The notes: generated from the sequence alone by a model not told the origin. A stretch of DNA of 64,000 nt from Acinetobacter sp. WU_MDCI_Axc73 (GCF_025562455.1 NZ_JAHPRO010000019.1:1-64000); one strand, 5' to 3'; positions 47,182 through 56,817 are shown, counted from the stretch's first letter. Program-made: numbers and translations.

Positions 47182-49113
47182 TTACTTTTGTTTGATCGTA
47201 TAACAACTTGGTAAATCAATACTCAAAGTACCATTAACACGTTTTGCCAAGTCTTGCTGTGCAGGAGTTGGTGCAGGTGAAATATCTTTAATGTTGTTGT
47301 AGACTTTTTGATAAGCTGCTTGAATATTAATCCAGTTCGCTTCTGCATTACTAAAGTTAGTAATATTTACACCACGCGTCGTATTATGATCGGTTAGTAG
47401 GTTATGTAAGTTAATTTTTACACCACTTGAGCTCAATGTTTGAGAGGATTGTCCTGTGTCGCTACCCGCTCGAACAGAAAGATTCTGGTTTAATCCTAAA
47501 ATAACCCCTTCGAGCAATCCAAATTTTGCATTGGTTAAAATCATTCGAATAGTTAATGATTTATCGGTTTCAGCATAATTACCTGTACCTGTAGTCCCAA
47601 TTCTAAACTGTTGTACACCTTGACTGTCAATCATTGTATTCGGGTCAACCGTCGCACAAGTACCCGACATATCATTCGCTGTAGCATCTGGGCGAATATC
47701 CGAACGTATATCACCATTCTCATCAATCACAATTCCCAGTTTGACATCCTTAATACTGGTATCACTAAATTTAAAATTCAAAGTTGCATACATTGGAAAA
47801 ACATAATATTCGCCCGAGCTAACATTATTTTGTGTTGTTAAAATTTTCTTATCTAGGTAGGTAATCGGATTGGTTTTGGAGATATCAATGCTGCCATCAA
47901 ACTGTTCTGGGCTAAATTGCTGCGTCCACTTACCATAGCTGCTAGCATCACCATCTTTAGAGCCAGTCGCTTGTTTATATACAGCTTCTGTTCCTGTGAT
48001 GATGTAACCGTTAATTAAACGGCCTTGAGTAATTTTGAGTGGATCACCACTTTGATCTGCCATAGAAAAAATAAAAGGATTACTAGCCAGTCTTTTCGTT
48101 AATGGATTTATCCAATTTGTCTGTGCCTCAGCATTCATTTTCTTTGGTGCATATTTACTGATGAGCGTTAGACGTTTTAAGGAGTCACTGATGATCGTCC
48201 CCTCACTTGTCTTATCATCGGGTTTACCTTTCCATTGCAAACCATAACCAAATGTATGCCCTGTACGATCCGAGAGTAAATACATATTGGCAATAATTTC
48301 ATTGCCTAATAAACTCTTACCATGAAAACCTTCAATATATTGCTGATCGACACCACTTTCAGCAGGGAGTGGCCATGGTAAAAAGTCAGATTGGAAGCTG
48401 CCAGCATTTTGCATATTCAGCATTTTCACCACAATATCAAAAGCGGTCTGATCACTGACTTCTGACACATCGACCCATGGTTTTAATATTGCCGCATAAC
48501 TACCATCTTTAAAATTGCTCACATCAATCGACTGACTAATATTTTTCAGATTACTTTTATAATCTTCATCTAATTCCATCGGCTGAAGATCACCAATCGC
48601 ATTCTTTTCATTCACCGCTCCCGCAGCCTGAAAAATTTTAACTAAGCCCATCGCAACTTTAATGGTTTCATCATTTTGATCCAGACTAGCAGGTGCTTTA
48701 CCGACCATCGCTGTCGCTATATCAACTAAAGAAATGGGTGCATCTGATATTTTCAAAGAAGTGATCGTTTTTAAATCGACCGCGCCTAATTTAATCTGCT
48801 TATCCGTTCCTTGTCCTTTGATCGAAAATGTTACAGTATCACCTAATTTACACGCACCAGAAACTGCATTAGAGCTATTTTGAGTAATAAAGTGATTGGT
48901 CGTATCGCTACTACAATCAAAGTTTAAACCTGCTACTGGATAATCAAAAACAAACTCAAGACAATCCGTAGAAGTAGTAGAACAACTGGTGCTTGCAGTA
49001 ACACCCGTACTTCCTGGAGGATCAACAAAAATATTGCCTCCCTCTCCACCACAACCATTTAAAGCAGCCATGAGAGCTGTTAATGTGAAAGGAATCCATA
49101 TTTGCTTTTTCAT
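47182..49113 (-). CDS. filF: FilF, large lipoprotein of the fil cluster
   Basis: A 643-residue lipoprotein: signal peptide MKKQIWIPFTLTALMAAL and a lipobox ending at Cys21 (LNGC), followed by a Gly-rich linker. The next +2 residue is glycine, so outer-membrane sorting is expected. The mature part is Ser/Thr/Asn-rich with beta-type segments (TGHTFGYGLQWKG, YYVFPMYATLNFKFSD), as in surface-exposed or barrel-associated lipoproteins. It is the last gene of the cluster, 19 bp after filE. The name follows Acinetobacter annotation; the molecular role is not established. Confidence 0.75.
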   Translation of the reverse strand: MKKQIWIPFTLTALMAALNGCGGEGGNIFVDPPGSTGVTASTSCSTTSTDCLEFVFDYPVAGLNFDCSSDTTNHFITQNSSNAVSGACKLGDTVTFSIKGQGTDKQIKLGAVDLKTITSLKISDAPISLVDIATAMVGKAPASLDQNDETIKVAMGLVKIFQAAGAVNEKNAIGDLQPMELDEDYKSNLKNISQSIDVSNFKDGSYAAILKPWVDVSEVSDQTAFDIVVKMLNMQNAGSFQSDFLPWPLPAESGVDQQYIEGFHGKSLLGNEIIANMYLLSDRTGHTFGYGLQWKGKPDDKTSEGTIISDSLKRLTLISKYAPKKMNAEAQTNWINPLTKRLASNPFIFSMADQSGDPLKITQGRLINGYIITGTEAVYKQATGSKDGDASSYGKWTQQFSPEQFDGSIDISKTNPITYLDKKILTTQNNVSSGEYYVFPMYATLNFKFSDTSIKDVKLGIVIDENGDIRSDIRPDATANDMSGTCATVDPNTMIDSQGVQQFRIGTTGTGNYAETDKSLTIRMILTNAKFGLLEGVILGLNQNLSVRAGSDTGQSSQTLSSSGVKINLHNLLTDHNTTRGVNITNFSNAEANWINIQAAYQKVYNNIKDISPAPTPAQQDLAKRVNGTLSIDLPSCYTIKQK

Positions 49114-49132
49114 AATACAATCACTTTATTAC

Positions 49133-50380
49133 CTAACGGATCGCCGTTAATTTTATTTGTCCCTGATTTGATAAAGATTTTTCCTGAACATCTAATGCTG
49201 AAGCCAATGGAGTCAGCAAAATATAAGATGTTTGATCTGGAAGTCTTATCGTTCCTTCAATTGCAGCGTGTTGCAACATTGTGGCAGGAAATTCCTGATT
49301 TTTATAACCACTCACACCCTCAAGTATGCACCCTTTCTGATCCAGAAATACCACAAAAGGCCAGTAAAATGTTGGATTCTGCTCAGTCGTAGCGTAAGAG
49401 GTCAGTTTTAGTTGTTTCAATGGTGCAGACAATTTAACCACTTCATAATCAAAAGTGTCTTTAAGTGGTTTTCTTGGCCATAGTCCTATTTGCTTTTCAA
49501 CATTGAAGAGTTTGGCATCTTTAATCTTTTTACCTGTAAAGCATGCGGCTTCCAAACTCTCAACCACTTGCTCTTTCGGCATCCGATAATAGGTTGAAGA
49601 CAAAGCCAATACTTCTTCTTTTTCATTTTGATTCTTTTTCAACATCGACTGTAAAAAGGATTTACTTACCCCTTTTTCACGCTGTTCTGGTTGCATATGA
49701 ACAGCACCGAGCCGAGCATCAACGACGCCTTCTGGCATCATGTAAAAGCGTTTTTTTCCTTCAAGATTAAACTCTTTTTCTTCTAAGTATTCGCTATCAA
49801 TATATTTTTCGCCATTTAACTCATCGATGTGTTGATCCGCTTCATGAGATGGCTGATCAGTTGAGTTTAATTGAGTTTCGGACTTTACTTTTTGAGTTTG
49901 TGGCGTTGTCGAGAATACTTTGGCTTGACTCTGAATATAACCTGACTGTGCAGCCTTTACTTGTTTTCCTTGCTTTTGCTTTGACTGAACTTGTGCTGGC
50001 GCTACATTTTTTGTTTCAGAAGATTCTTTTTGCTCAACAATTGTTTCAGGTAAAGTTTTAGCCATACTATTGGCTGTTATAGGAACAGCTTCTTTTTGTA
50101 AATGATCTGGTTGTATAGTCTGTGGTTGAATGGTTTTTATAGACTCTGAACGAGTCGCTTGAACCGGTTTAGATTCAGCTACCTTAGACGTATTATCTGG
50201 CTCGGTGATTACTTTGCGATAAGTTGGTTTTTTAGGTTGTACTGGATCACGTGGAATGACTAAAGGACGACCATCTGGCCCAATGATCGTAAAAAAATCG
50301 GCAGCATATCCCATCGGTACTGTTCCTAAGGAAAACAATACCCATGAAACATACGCCATTGATTTTTTACTTTTAAACAT
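49133..50380 (-). CDS. filE: FilE, periplasmic linker protein of the fil cluster
   Basis: A protein of 415 residues. An N-terminal hydrophobic helix (about 8-27, ending GYAAD) acts as a signal or anchor. A long Lys/Gln/Ser/Thr-rich low-complexity region (about 40-190) resembles periplasm-spanning linkers of TonB-like proteins. A folded C-terminal domain (about 200-415) has a conserved start (KKRFYMMPEGVVDARLGAVH). The start at 50380 lies 2 bp after the filD stop; a second ATG at 50389 is possible. The domain belongs to no family I recognise beyond FilE itself. Confidence 0.7.
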   Translation of the reverse strand: MFKSKKSMAYVSWVLFSLGTVPMGYAADFFTIIGPDGRPLVIPRDPVQPKKPTYRKVITEPDNTSKVAESKPVQATRSESIKTIQPQTIQPDHLQKEAVPITANSMAKTLPETIVEQKESSETKNVAPAQVQSKQKQGKQVKAAQSGYIQSQAKVFSTTPQTQKVKSETQLNSTDQPSHEADQHIDELNGEKYIDSEYLEEKEFNLEGKKRFYMMPEGVVDARLGAVHMQPEQREKGVSKSFLQSMLKKNQNEKEEVLALSSTYYRMPKEQVVESLEAACFTGKKIKDAKLFNVEKQIGLWPRKPLKDTFDYEVVKLSAPLKQLKLTSYATTEQNPTFYWPFVVFLDQKGCILEGVSGYKNQEFPATMLQHAAIEGTIRLPDQTSYILLTPLASALDVQEKSLSNQGQIKLTAIR

Positions 50381-50382
50381 AC

Positions 50383-52047
50383 TTACCATCTTGTTCTGTA
50401 GTTAATCCCTAAAATCGTAACTTGTGTATTAGTACGAACGTTTAATCCTGCATAAGGGTTTAAGATCAAGTTATCGACACCTGTTTTATTCGACAAGCTA
50501 CTGGTATTCGCAGGAATGTTGTCACGACTGCGTAAGAAAGCTAAAGTCAAATCAATATCGGTATCTGCATCAAATCGATAACCTAGCCCCAGACCAAATA
50601 ATTGCGCATTATTGATAGGAATCAATGTATTACGTTTATCATCTGGTGTAGCAGAAGAACGAGGCTCATAGCCAGCTCGTAGCTTCAAACGATCCGTTGC
50701 CGAATATTCTACACCAACCCCCCAACTCCAAGGCGAAGTAAATTTGAGGGGTACAGCCAAACTGCTATCCGTTGCCCCATTTGAAAGTAATTTTGCAATT
50801 TTGAGCGCTGAAACTTGGCGATCAAATTCAAATTTAAATTGATCCCACTGCTTATAATCTGTCCAACCCACATCAAAATTAATCTGCAAATCTGGAAAAA
50901 CTTTATATTTGATCCCTGCCTGAAAGTGTGCAGGATACTTTAAATCCATTGAAACCAGACCCGATTCGCTGGCCGGAATGTAAGATGGAAATCCTAAAAT
51001 AGCAGCAAAAATTTGACCTGTCGCAGATGAGTTTAATGCTCGAATCAATTCACGTGGAGCATTAGCATTATCAATATAATACTTACCCTTTAAACGCATT
51101 TTACTTTCACTTTGATAAACCATACCGAATGCAAAATCATCCGTTGGTTCCCACATTAGACCCAAGTTATAACTTGGGGTTAATGATTGCTCCATGGTCG
51201 CTTTGAGTTGGCCGAACTTACCAAATGGGTTAAGACCCTCATTGGCATTACATAAACCTAATAGTAAAAGATCAGTAATAATATCTGAGTTATCGCGAAA
51301 TGGTGAACACACCACTTCGTCCACCATACGCAAGACTCCAATCAATTCATTGGGGAAGCGTAAGTCTGTTTTTAATGACATTGCCTGATAAGACATGCCT
51401 AATGAAGCCCCCAGAGACAACTCATCATTTACCTGAAATGCAAATGAAGGCGATAGATAGGTAATGCGCTCAAATGCAACTTGCTGTCCCATAAAATTTC
51501 CGGGATTTCCATTTTCAGAGCCATAACCTACGATCAATGGTGCATAAATTGCAGTTGCATATGTGACTTTGGAACCTGGCGGTTTATAAGCAATACCTGC
51601 TGTAGGTGCAGCAATCGGTACTCCTTCCCCCAAATCCACCATCTTTTTTAAGATAGGTACATAAATACTGGCATATTCAACATCTGCATTCACTGTTCCC
51701 TTGAAGTCTGTACATAAACTTGATGGGTTTTCAGGCGCATCATTACACACTAGTGGGTCATCTGAATAACCAAATACGTTATAACCTGCTGGTGCAGATA
51801 GATCACGTTTTACGTTAAAGTTGGCGACAATGCCTTGTACATCAGTCTGTAAACCTTCAATTTTAGCCAATCCTGCTGGGTTAAAATGAATCGCACTAAT
51901 CCCGGGAGGATCAGCCGTCACAGCATTTCCAAGCGATAATGATCGAATATCAACTGATAAGTTTTGTCCAAGTTGTGCAAAAGTCACACTTGAAAAGCCC
52001 GTTAAGAAAATTGCAGCAGTTAACGGGCGTAGTCTTGGGTATAACAT
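50383..52047 (-). CDS. filD: FilD, FadL-like outer-membrane transport protein
   Basis: Outer-membrane beta-barrel of 554 residues resembling the FadL family, which moves hydrophobic molecules across the outer membrane. After a signal peptide (MLYPRLRPLTAAIFLTG to FA), the N-terminal hatch region contains RSLSLGNAVTADPPGISAIHFNPAGLA, typical of the group. The barrel ends in TQVTILGINYRTRW with a terminal aromatic. It sits 14 bp after filC. As part of the fil cluster it may serve as the export pore or in lipid handling; this is inference. Confidence 0.75.
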   Translation of the reverse strand: MLYPRLRPLTAAIFLTGFSSVTFAQLGQNLSVDIRSLSLGNAVTADPPGISAIHFNPAGLAKIEGLQTDVQGIVANFNVKRDLSAPAGYNVFGYSDDPLVCNDAPENPSSLCTDFKGTVNADVEYASIYVPILKKMVDLGEGVPIAAPTAGIAYKPPGSKVTYATAIYAPLIVGYGSENGNPGNFMGQQVAFERITYLSPSFAFQVNDELSLGASLGMSYQAMSLKTDLRFPNELIGVLRMVDEVVCSPFRDNSDIITDLLLLGLCNANEGLNPFGKFGQLKATMEQSLTPSYNLGLMWEPTDDFAFGMVYQSESKMRLKGKYYIDNANAPRELIRALNSSATGQIFAAILGFPSYIPASESGLVSMDLKYPAHFQAGIKYKVFPDLQINFDVGWTDYKQWDQFKFEFDRQVSALKIAKLLSNGATDSSLAVPLKFTSPWSWGVGVEYSATDRLKLRAGYEPRSSATPDDKRNTLIPINNAQLFGLGLGYRFDADTDIDLTLAFLRSRDNIPANTSSLSNKTGVDNLILNPYAGLNVRTNTQVTILGINYRTRW

Positions 52048-52061
52048 ACCGACTACTCCCT

Positions 52062-53231
52062 TTAGTTACGAATTTTCTTGGCAAAACCAACAATATCTAA
52101 TGGGAAAGATAAGCCTAATGAAACATCAGGCGCATCTTCAGTTAGACCAATTCCCAACGTACCATTTACAATGGTATCTGGTGAAACACGTACACCGAGC
52201 GCAATCGAAAAGGTTGCACTGGTTTGATCGGCTGGTTTATAAGTTTCACCAGTATTATAGGTAAACTCACTTTGAGTATTGAAACTTTGCTGATAAGACA
52301 TCGTCAAAGAAACATCGTAGTTAAACGAATAAGCAAAACCAAAAGCAAAGCCACCGCTAATCCCTGGATCAAACTCATCAATAATTCGTGTACCACGAAT
52401 CTGATTTAAACCTGTTTCTTTGAAACCATAGTTTGCAGAAACAGAAGCGAATAATACGACTGGATCAATATATTTACGGGTACTGGCACCAATCCCTGCT
52501 GAGTAATAACCTTTACCCGTAGACAAATCCTTGGTTGGGTTGACCTCATAAGGGCTATCGCCTGTTTTAGTCGAAATATTACCAAACAAAATCAAAGGTA
52601 AACGACCTGCTTTTAAAGGAAATGGTTCCCAACGCGCGCCAAATGAGATGTCACCTAATCCTGCAGTGGTGGTATCTTTTAAATTATCAGCCTTTGCTAC
52701 AAATGGAAGCGAAGTCGATAATGTCAAATTATCACGTAGACCATATTGTAGGGTAAAGGTATTGGTGAGTGTATGGGTTGCATCTTCATCAACTCTTAAT
52801 TGTGCAACGCTACCATCCTGAATGGCGAGGTTTAACTGACTATCTCGATAGTAGGTATAATCAATATCATAATAAGTCGAGATCTCACCTCTTTTGATCA
52901 AGGAGTACTGACGCTCATTAGATGTAAATACTTCTTGTAGATTGCTTTCCTGTGTCGCGTCACCCTCCTGTTTCTGCAAAGCTTCCGCAGCGCCAGTCGA
53001 CTGCTGAGCTGGTGAAGTAGTTGATGGGGCAACTGGAGCGGGTTCAATTGCAGGAGCATCATCAGGTTGTACTGCTGTTGCATTTGGATCAGGTTCAGTA
53101 AATGCAGTTGCTGAATCTGATGTTGCTGGCACATCCTGTGCTTTTACATCTGCTGCATATACACCACCCACCATAAAGATTTGAATACTGACCGCAAGTA
53201 GAGTTTTATTCATCCATTGAGCTCTCATCAT
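52062..53231 (-). CDS. filC: FilC, outer-membrane beta-barrel protein of the fil cluster
   Basis: A 389-residue exported protein. After a signal peptide (MNKTLLAVSIQIFMVGGVYA) comes a Pro/Ala/Gln-rich linker (about 30-90) and then a beta-barrel (about 105-389) with alternating aromatic strands (YSLIKRGEISTYYDIDYTYY, LSLGLSFPLDIVG). Its layout resembles the phenol-degradation MetA-like (PF13557) barrels. Both ATG 53231 and ATG 53213 (six codons downstream, GAG-type site 8 nt before) are possible; the second gives the cleaner signal peptide. It is 29 bp after filB. Confidence 0.72.
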   Translation of the reverse strand: MMRAQWMNKTLLAVSIQIFMVGGVYAADVKAQDVPATSDSATAFTEPDPNATAVQPDDAPAIEPAPVAPSTTSPAQQSTGAAEALQKQEGDATQESNLQEVFTSNERQYSLIKRGEISTYYDIDYTYYRDSQLNLAIQDGSVAQLRVDEDATHTLTNTFTLQYGLRDNLTLSTSLPFVAKADNLKDTTTAGLGDISFGARWEPFPLKAGRLPLILFGNISTKTGDSPYEVNPTKDLSTGKGYYSAGIGASTRKYIDPVVLFASVSANYGFKETGLNQIRGTRIIDEFDPGISGGFAFGFAYSFNYDVSLTMSYQQSFNTQSEFTYNTGETYKPADQTSATFSIALGVRVSPDTIVNGTLGIGLTEDAPDVSLGLSFPLDIVGFAKKIRN

Positions 53232-53260
53232 CTAATTCCCACCACTTATTTTTTTTCTGA

Positions 53261-54094
53261 CTATTTACGCTTGTAATACAGGCGCATAAAAGTATTAATG
53301 TTCTGACCATAAGTATCTGATTCTTTATTTAAATCAGGACCCCTGCGTACTGTTGATGCTCTATCTGCAATTTTTTCCATATAAAAAGTCGGATACTGAA
53401 TATCAACCAGTGCATATTTATTAACAGTTGCATCTTCTACATGTCGCATATCAGAATCTTGTAATGCCAACAAATTCTGTCTTTGGGCTTCAGGAACATT
53501 GATTAAAAACAGAGTATTGTTTTCCCAAATCTCTTTAAATCTTTCTTCATCAAAGCTGATATTTCCCAAAGCAGGATCAGCAACATAAACGCGCCCATTT
53601 TTATATGCTTTAAAAACAACAAAATGCTTAAATCCCGCATACGAGATAGGAACAATTGCAGGTTGCCCCTGTTTAACCAAATCAGAAAAGTCGCCACGAT
53701 AACCGCCACTTTCCAACCCCAGTGCGGTCACAAAACGTTTCATATCAAGTAATGAAAAGCTGCGACGTTCTACGATGCGATTATATTCACCAAAGCGCAA
53801 TAATCCATTCATGGTTTGCTGCTCGGTTAAACGAGTACCTACATAACCATTTAAAAGCGTCGTTAAAGCTGCTGAACCACAACTATAGTCATAAGCTTGG
53901 CGTACAATGCCACGGAATTGATCTTCAACCGCAGGTTTAATATTGACCTGCTCACGATGAAAACGAGTGAATGAAGGTTCACGTGAATCAAGAACCTCTG
54001 TGTAATTGACAGTACCTGGCGGCTTTTCCTTTATATCAAAGGCCTGAGTCGCAAAGTAATAGATCAGTGCCGACCCCAATGTAATCTCTAACAT
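53261..54094 (-). CDS. filB: FilB, C39-like peptidase of the fil cluster
   Basis: A 277-residue protein with an N-terminal membrane helix (about 3-19), and a papain-fold C39 peptidase domain (about 55-215). The catalytic residues are in place: Cys72 in AYDYSCGSAALTTLL, His157 in AGFKHFVVFKA and Asp173 in VADPALGN. The motif is very like that of FapD, the C39 peptidase of the Pseudomonas amyloid system, and of ABC-independent C39 proteins. Predicted periplasmic. It is the first gene after the filA terminator and likely processes exported cluster products. Confidence 0.8.
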   Translation of the reverse strand: MLEITLGSALIYYFATQAFDIKEKPPGTVNYTEVLDSREPSFTRFHREQVNIKPAVEDQFRGIVRQAYDYSCGSAALTTLLNGYVGTRLTEQQTMNGLLRFGEYNRIVERRSFSLLDMKRFVTALGLESGGYRGDFSDLVKQGQPAIVPISYAGFKHFVVFKAYKNGRVYVADPALGNISFDEERFKEIWENNTLFLINVPEAQRQNLLALQDSDMRHVEDATVNKYALVDIQYPTFYMEKIADRASTVRRGPDLNKESDTYGQNINTFMRLYYKRK

Positions 54095-54238
54095 AATCTG
54101 ACTTTTCTACTTTTGGCATCTGATGCCCTTACGTTACTATTATTTTTAGAGTAAGCACTCTACATTCCCTGTTTGTTGAAGATACCTTTTTTTTTATTTT
54201 TTTGACGGAATGCGTCTTTTTTTGTAACCAATGTAAAT

Positions 54239-54268
54239 AAAAAAACGCGCATCAATGCGCGTTTTTTT
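54239..54268 (-). terminator. Intrinsic terminator between filA and filB
   Basis: The minus strand reads AAAAAAACGCGCA-TTGA-TGCGCGTTTTTTT: a 7-bp GC-rich stem (245-251 with 256-262 within 54200-54299) followed by a T-run. It lies 30 bp after the filA stop and 145 bp before filB, so most transcripts should end after filA. Confidence 0.85.
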
Positions 54269-54291
54269 ATTATGGCTTAATCTAAATGAGA

Positions 54292-55200
54292 TTAGTGACC
54301 TGTAATGGTAATTTGAGAACCGGCATTACCCGCGCCATAGTAAGTTTTTAAACCACTAATTTCTACATCACCAATAGAAGCTTGGCTAGCTGCACCTAAA
54401 TGAATACCTTTAATATAGATATCATTCCCAGATGCATCATTTGAAGTAATTTGAAGCCCTGTTGGAACCACTTTTACAGATGCATTTAAAGCTAAATCAC
54501 CATTTGCATTGCCAGTTGATGCCACTTTAATACTATCCAATACAATATCACCAGTACCAGAACCATCATGAAGAGATAGATTAGAAAGCTCTAAACCACC
54601 TTGCATTGTAGTATTCAAGTTGATCATTGCACCTTGTGGCGCAGCACCCAATTGAATGTTAGCATCCATTACACCAGTCGTTAATGTAAGACCATTCAAA
54701 ATTTTATTATAACTTGTCCCATTAGTACCAGCTACGCCACGAATAACGTTACCAGCTGTATAGCTATTACTTTTATCTACCCCAATTTCACCAATTTTGA
54801 TCGTCAAACCAGATACTTTAGCTGCTACGTTTAAAAAAGCCCCGTTTGCGCCAGCATCAGTATCAATCGTTAAATCAGCTAAATTGTGAGAAGGTAAAAG
54901 TGATGTCATATTCGGTGTGATTTCAACACCATGAGCAATTGTACCACCTGTACCATCACCATTCGCTTTAATTACGATAGCACCAGCAGTACTTGTACCA
55001 CCTTTAGTGGTATCCGTATAACCATCGTTATCATGAATAGCCAATTGATCAATAGTTACTTTAGAAATACCGATACCGATATTCAACCCATCTTGACCCG
55101 TGGTAGAGCTAAGCGCAGCATCATCCATAGACTGCATTGCCATTGCATTTGCACTGATCGCGATTGAAGAAACCAAAGCAAGTTTAGTAAACATTTTCAT
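54292..55200 (-). CDS. filA: FilA, candidate exported subunit of the fil cluster
   Basis: A 302-residue secreted protein. The start at 55200 has GGGAG 8 nt upstream; the frame is open a further seven codons. After the signal peptide (MKMFTKLALVSSIAISANAMA) the mature protein begins SMDDAALSSTTGQDGLNIGI, a motif seen at the start of FilA/DUF6160 proteins. The rest is Gly/Asn/Thr/Ser-rich and cysteine-free, with periodic beta-type segments (e.g. LTLTTGVMDANIQLG, GLELSNLSLHDGSG) as in beta-solenoids or fibrillar proteins. Its gene is first in the cluster and ends in its own terminator, suggesting high output. That it is the structural subunit is inferred. Confidence 0.75.
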   Translation of the reverse strand: MKMFTKLALVSSIAISANAMAMQSMDDAALSSTTGQDGLNIGIGISKVTIDQLAIHDNDGYTDTTKGGTSTAGAIVIKANGDGTGGTIAHGVEITPNMTSLLPSHNLADLTIDTDAGANGAFLNVAAKVSGLTIKIGEIGVDKSNSYTAGNVIRGVAGTNGTSYNKILNGLTLTTGVMDANIQLGAAPQGAMINLNTTMQGGLELSNLSLHDGSGTGDIVLDSIKVASTGNANGDLALNASVKVVPTGLQITSNDASGNDIYIKGIHLGAASQASIGDVEISGLKTYYGAGNAGSQITITGH

Positions 55201-55356
55201 TCCGTACTCTCCCAAGAGCATTTATTTTTTTTGGTTTTCACTACTCTATGTTTCTAACGGTTTTTTTTGAATTTCCCCAGTAGAAACGTCCTATCCATGA
55301 GTAGCTGAATTTGCCTCTCCTAAATTACAGCTCTGTTAATTTTTGTTCAACTGTTG

Positions 55357-55374
55357 TTGGTCAAATTTGATCAA
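55357..55374. promoter_or_regulatory. 18-bp palindrome between filA and pabB (operator candidate)
   Basis: TTGGTCAAATTTGATCAA matches its own reverse complement at 16 of 18 positions. It lies about 155 bp upstream of filA and 93 bp upstream of pabB in a 266-bp divergent promoter region. The regulator that might bind it is unknown. Confidence 0.5.
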
Positions 55375-55466
55375 TAACCCGACAAACGGTTCATCAACTT
55401 ATGTCTGTTGAAGTTATATAGTAGAATCACACTTTCTACTCTATTCATGATTTTAGGCTTGCCTCA

Positions 55467-56798
55467 GTGAAGTTTGTTTGTAAAATAAATCAATATATTG
55501 GCTCTACCTCTGAAATATTATCAAAACTTGACACCATGAATGGATTGGTTTTTTTGAAAGATCAAAATCATCCTGTTATTGCATTTAATCCCACTCATTA
55601 TTTAATTTATAAAAATAATCAATTTGTTTTTTTTAAAATAGATTCAGAAAAACAATATGAAATAATGGATGAATTTCCGATTGACAGTTTTCTTCAATTT
55701 GATTCTTCAAATCATCCTCATACAGCAGCAACTTTTTCAGGTGGCTATATTGGCTTTGTTTCTTATGATTATGCGGCGAAACAATTTACCTCAGTTCGAG
55801 AACGCCCCCAACCTGCTTTTTATTTAGGGCAATATGAAAGTTTTTTAAAACAAGAAGAGGATGGCTGGTATTTCTATAGTGATACGGATGATGCTGAACA
55901 ACAATGGCAGCAACTTGAAATCCTATTCAATCAAGATACTCAAGTTAAAACTTTATTTTTAGATAGAAGCCTAAGCCCACGTTGGTCACCCGCAATGTAT
56001 CGTCAAGCGTTTCAACGAATTCAAGATTATATTTTGGCAGGCGATTGCTACCAAATTAATTTAACTCAGGAGTTTACCGCAAAGAGTCAAGGTTCACTGT
56101 TAAGTCGTGCAGAATCTTTGTGGAATCTGACGGATGCACCTTATGCAGGATATTTAAAACTGGATGATTTTGAGCTGCTCAGTTGTTCTCCAGAGTTATT
56201 TATTGAATTTAATCAACAGCAACTTGTTACTCGCCCAATTAAAGGGACGATGCCACGTTTTGACGATCCGGAACTGGATGCTGCATCTAAAAGAAAATTA
56301 CAATCTTCGGAAAAAGATCAGGCCGAAAACGTCATGATTGTGGATTTACTTCGTAATGATTTGAGTATTTATGCAGAAACAGGTTCGGTCAAAACCAATA
56401 AACTGTTTGAAATTGAAAGTTTTAATCAGGTTCATCATATGGTCAGTGAAATTGAAGCGACATTAAAGCCAAAAGTTAATCCATTTGAAGTATTAATGTC
56501 TGCCTTACCAGGTGGCTCTATCACAGGTGCACCTAAAATCCGTGCGATGCAAATTATTGAAGAACTCGAAGAAGCACCACGAGGAGCGTATTGTGGTTCC
56601 CTCGGTTATTTTAATTTTGACGGTTCTGGGCGTTGGAATATCTTGATTCGAACGATTCAAAAATTTCAGGATGAGCTTTCAATTTGGGCAGGCGGTGGAA
56701 TTACCATTGCTTCTGATTGCGATGCAGAATATCAGGAATGTTTTGATAAAGTGTCTGCCATGCTCGACTTACTCAATACATGGCAACTCAAAGATTAA
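55467..56798 (+). CDS. pabB: Aminodeoxychorismate synthase component I
   Basis: Chorismate-using enzyme of folate synthesis (4-amino-4-deoxychorismate from chorismate and ammonia). The 443-residue protein has an N-terminal domain and a C-terminal chorismate-binding domain with LSCSPELFIEF, RPIKGTMPR, DLLRNDLS, SALPGGSITGAPK and GGGITIASDC. It starts with GTG at 55467, preceded by AGG 9 nt upstream. The glutaminase partner PabA is not in the window. Its Gly/Lys pattern fits PabB better than TrpE, but the distinction rests on similarity. Confidence 0.88.
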   Translation: MKFVCKINQYIGSTSEILSKLDTMNGLVFLKDQNHPVIAFNPTHYLIYKNNQFVFFKIDSEKQYEIMDEFPIDSFLQFDSSNHPHTAATFSGGYIGFVSYDYAAKQFTSVRERPQPAFYLGQYESFLKQEEDGWYFYSDTDDAEQQWQQLEILFNQDTQVKTLFLDRSLSPRWSPAMYRQAFQRIQDYILAGDCYQINLTQEFTAKSQGSLLSRAESLWNLTDAPYAGYLKLDDFELLSCSPELFIEFNQQQLVTRPIKGTMPRFDDPELDAASKRKLQSSEKDQAENVMIVDLLRNDLSIYAETGSVKTNKLFEIESFNQVHHMVSEIEATLKPKVNPFEVLMSALPGGSITGAPKIRAMQIIEELEEAPRGAYCGSLGYFNFDGSGRWNILIRTIQKFQDELSIWAGGGITIASDCDAEYQECFDKVSAMLDLLNTWQLKD

Positions 56799-56817
56799 GT
56801 TTTGACGATAAATCAAC

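Noticed and set aside
54197..54230. Second hairpin (GACG...CGTC with T-run) read rightward between filA and filB
   Set aside because: The stem is only 4 bp and there is no rightward gene to terminate.
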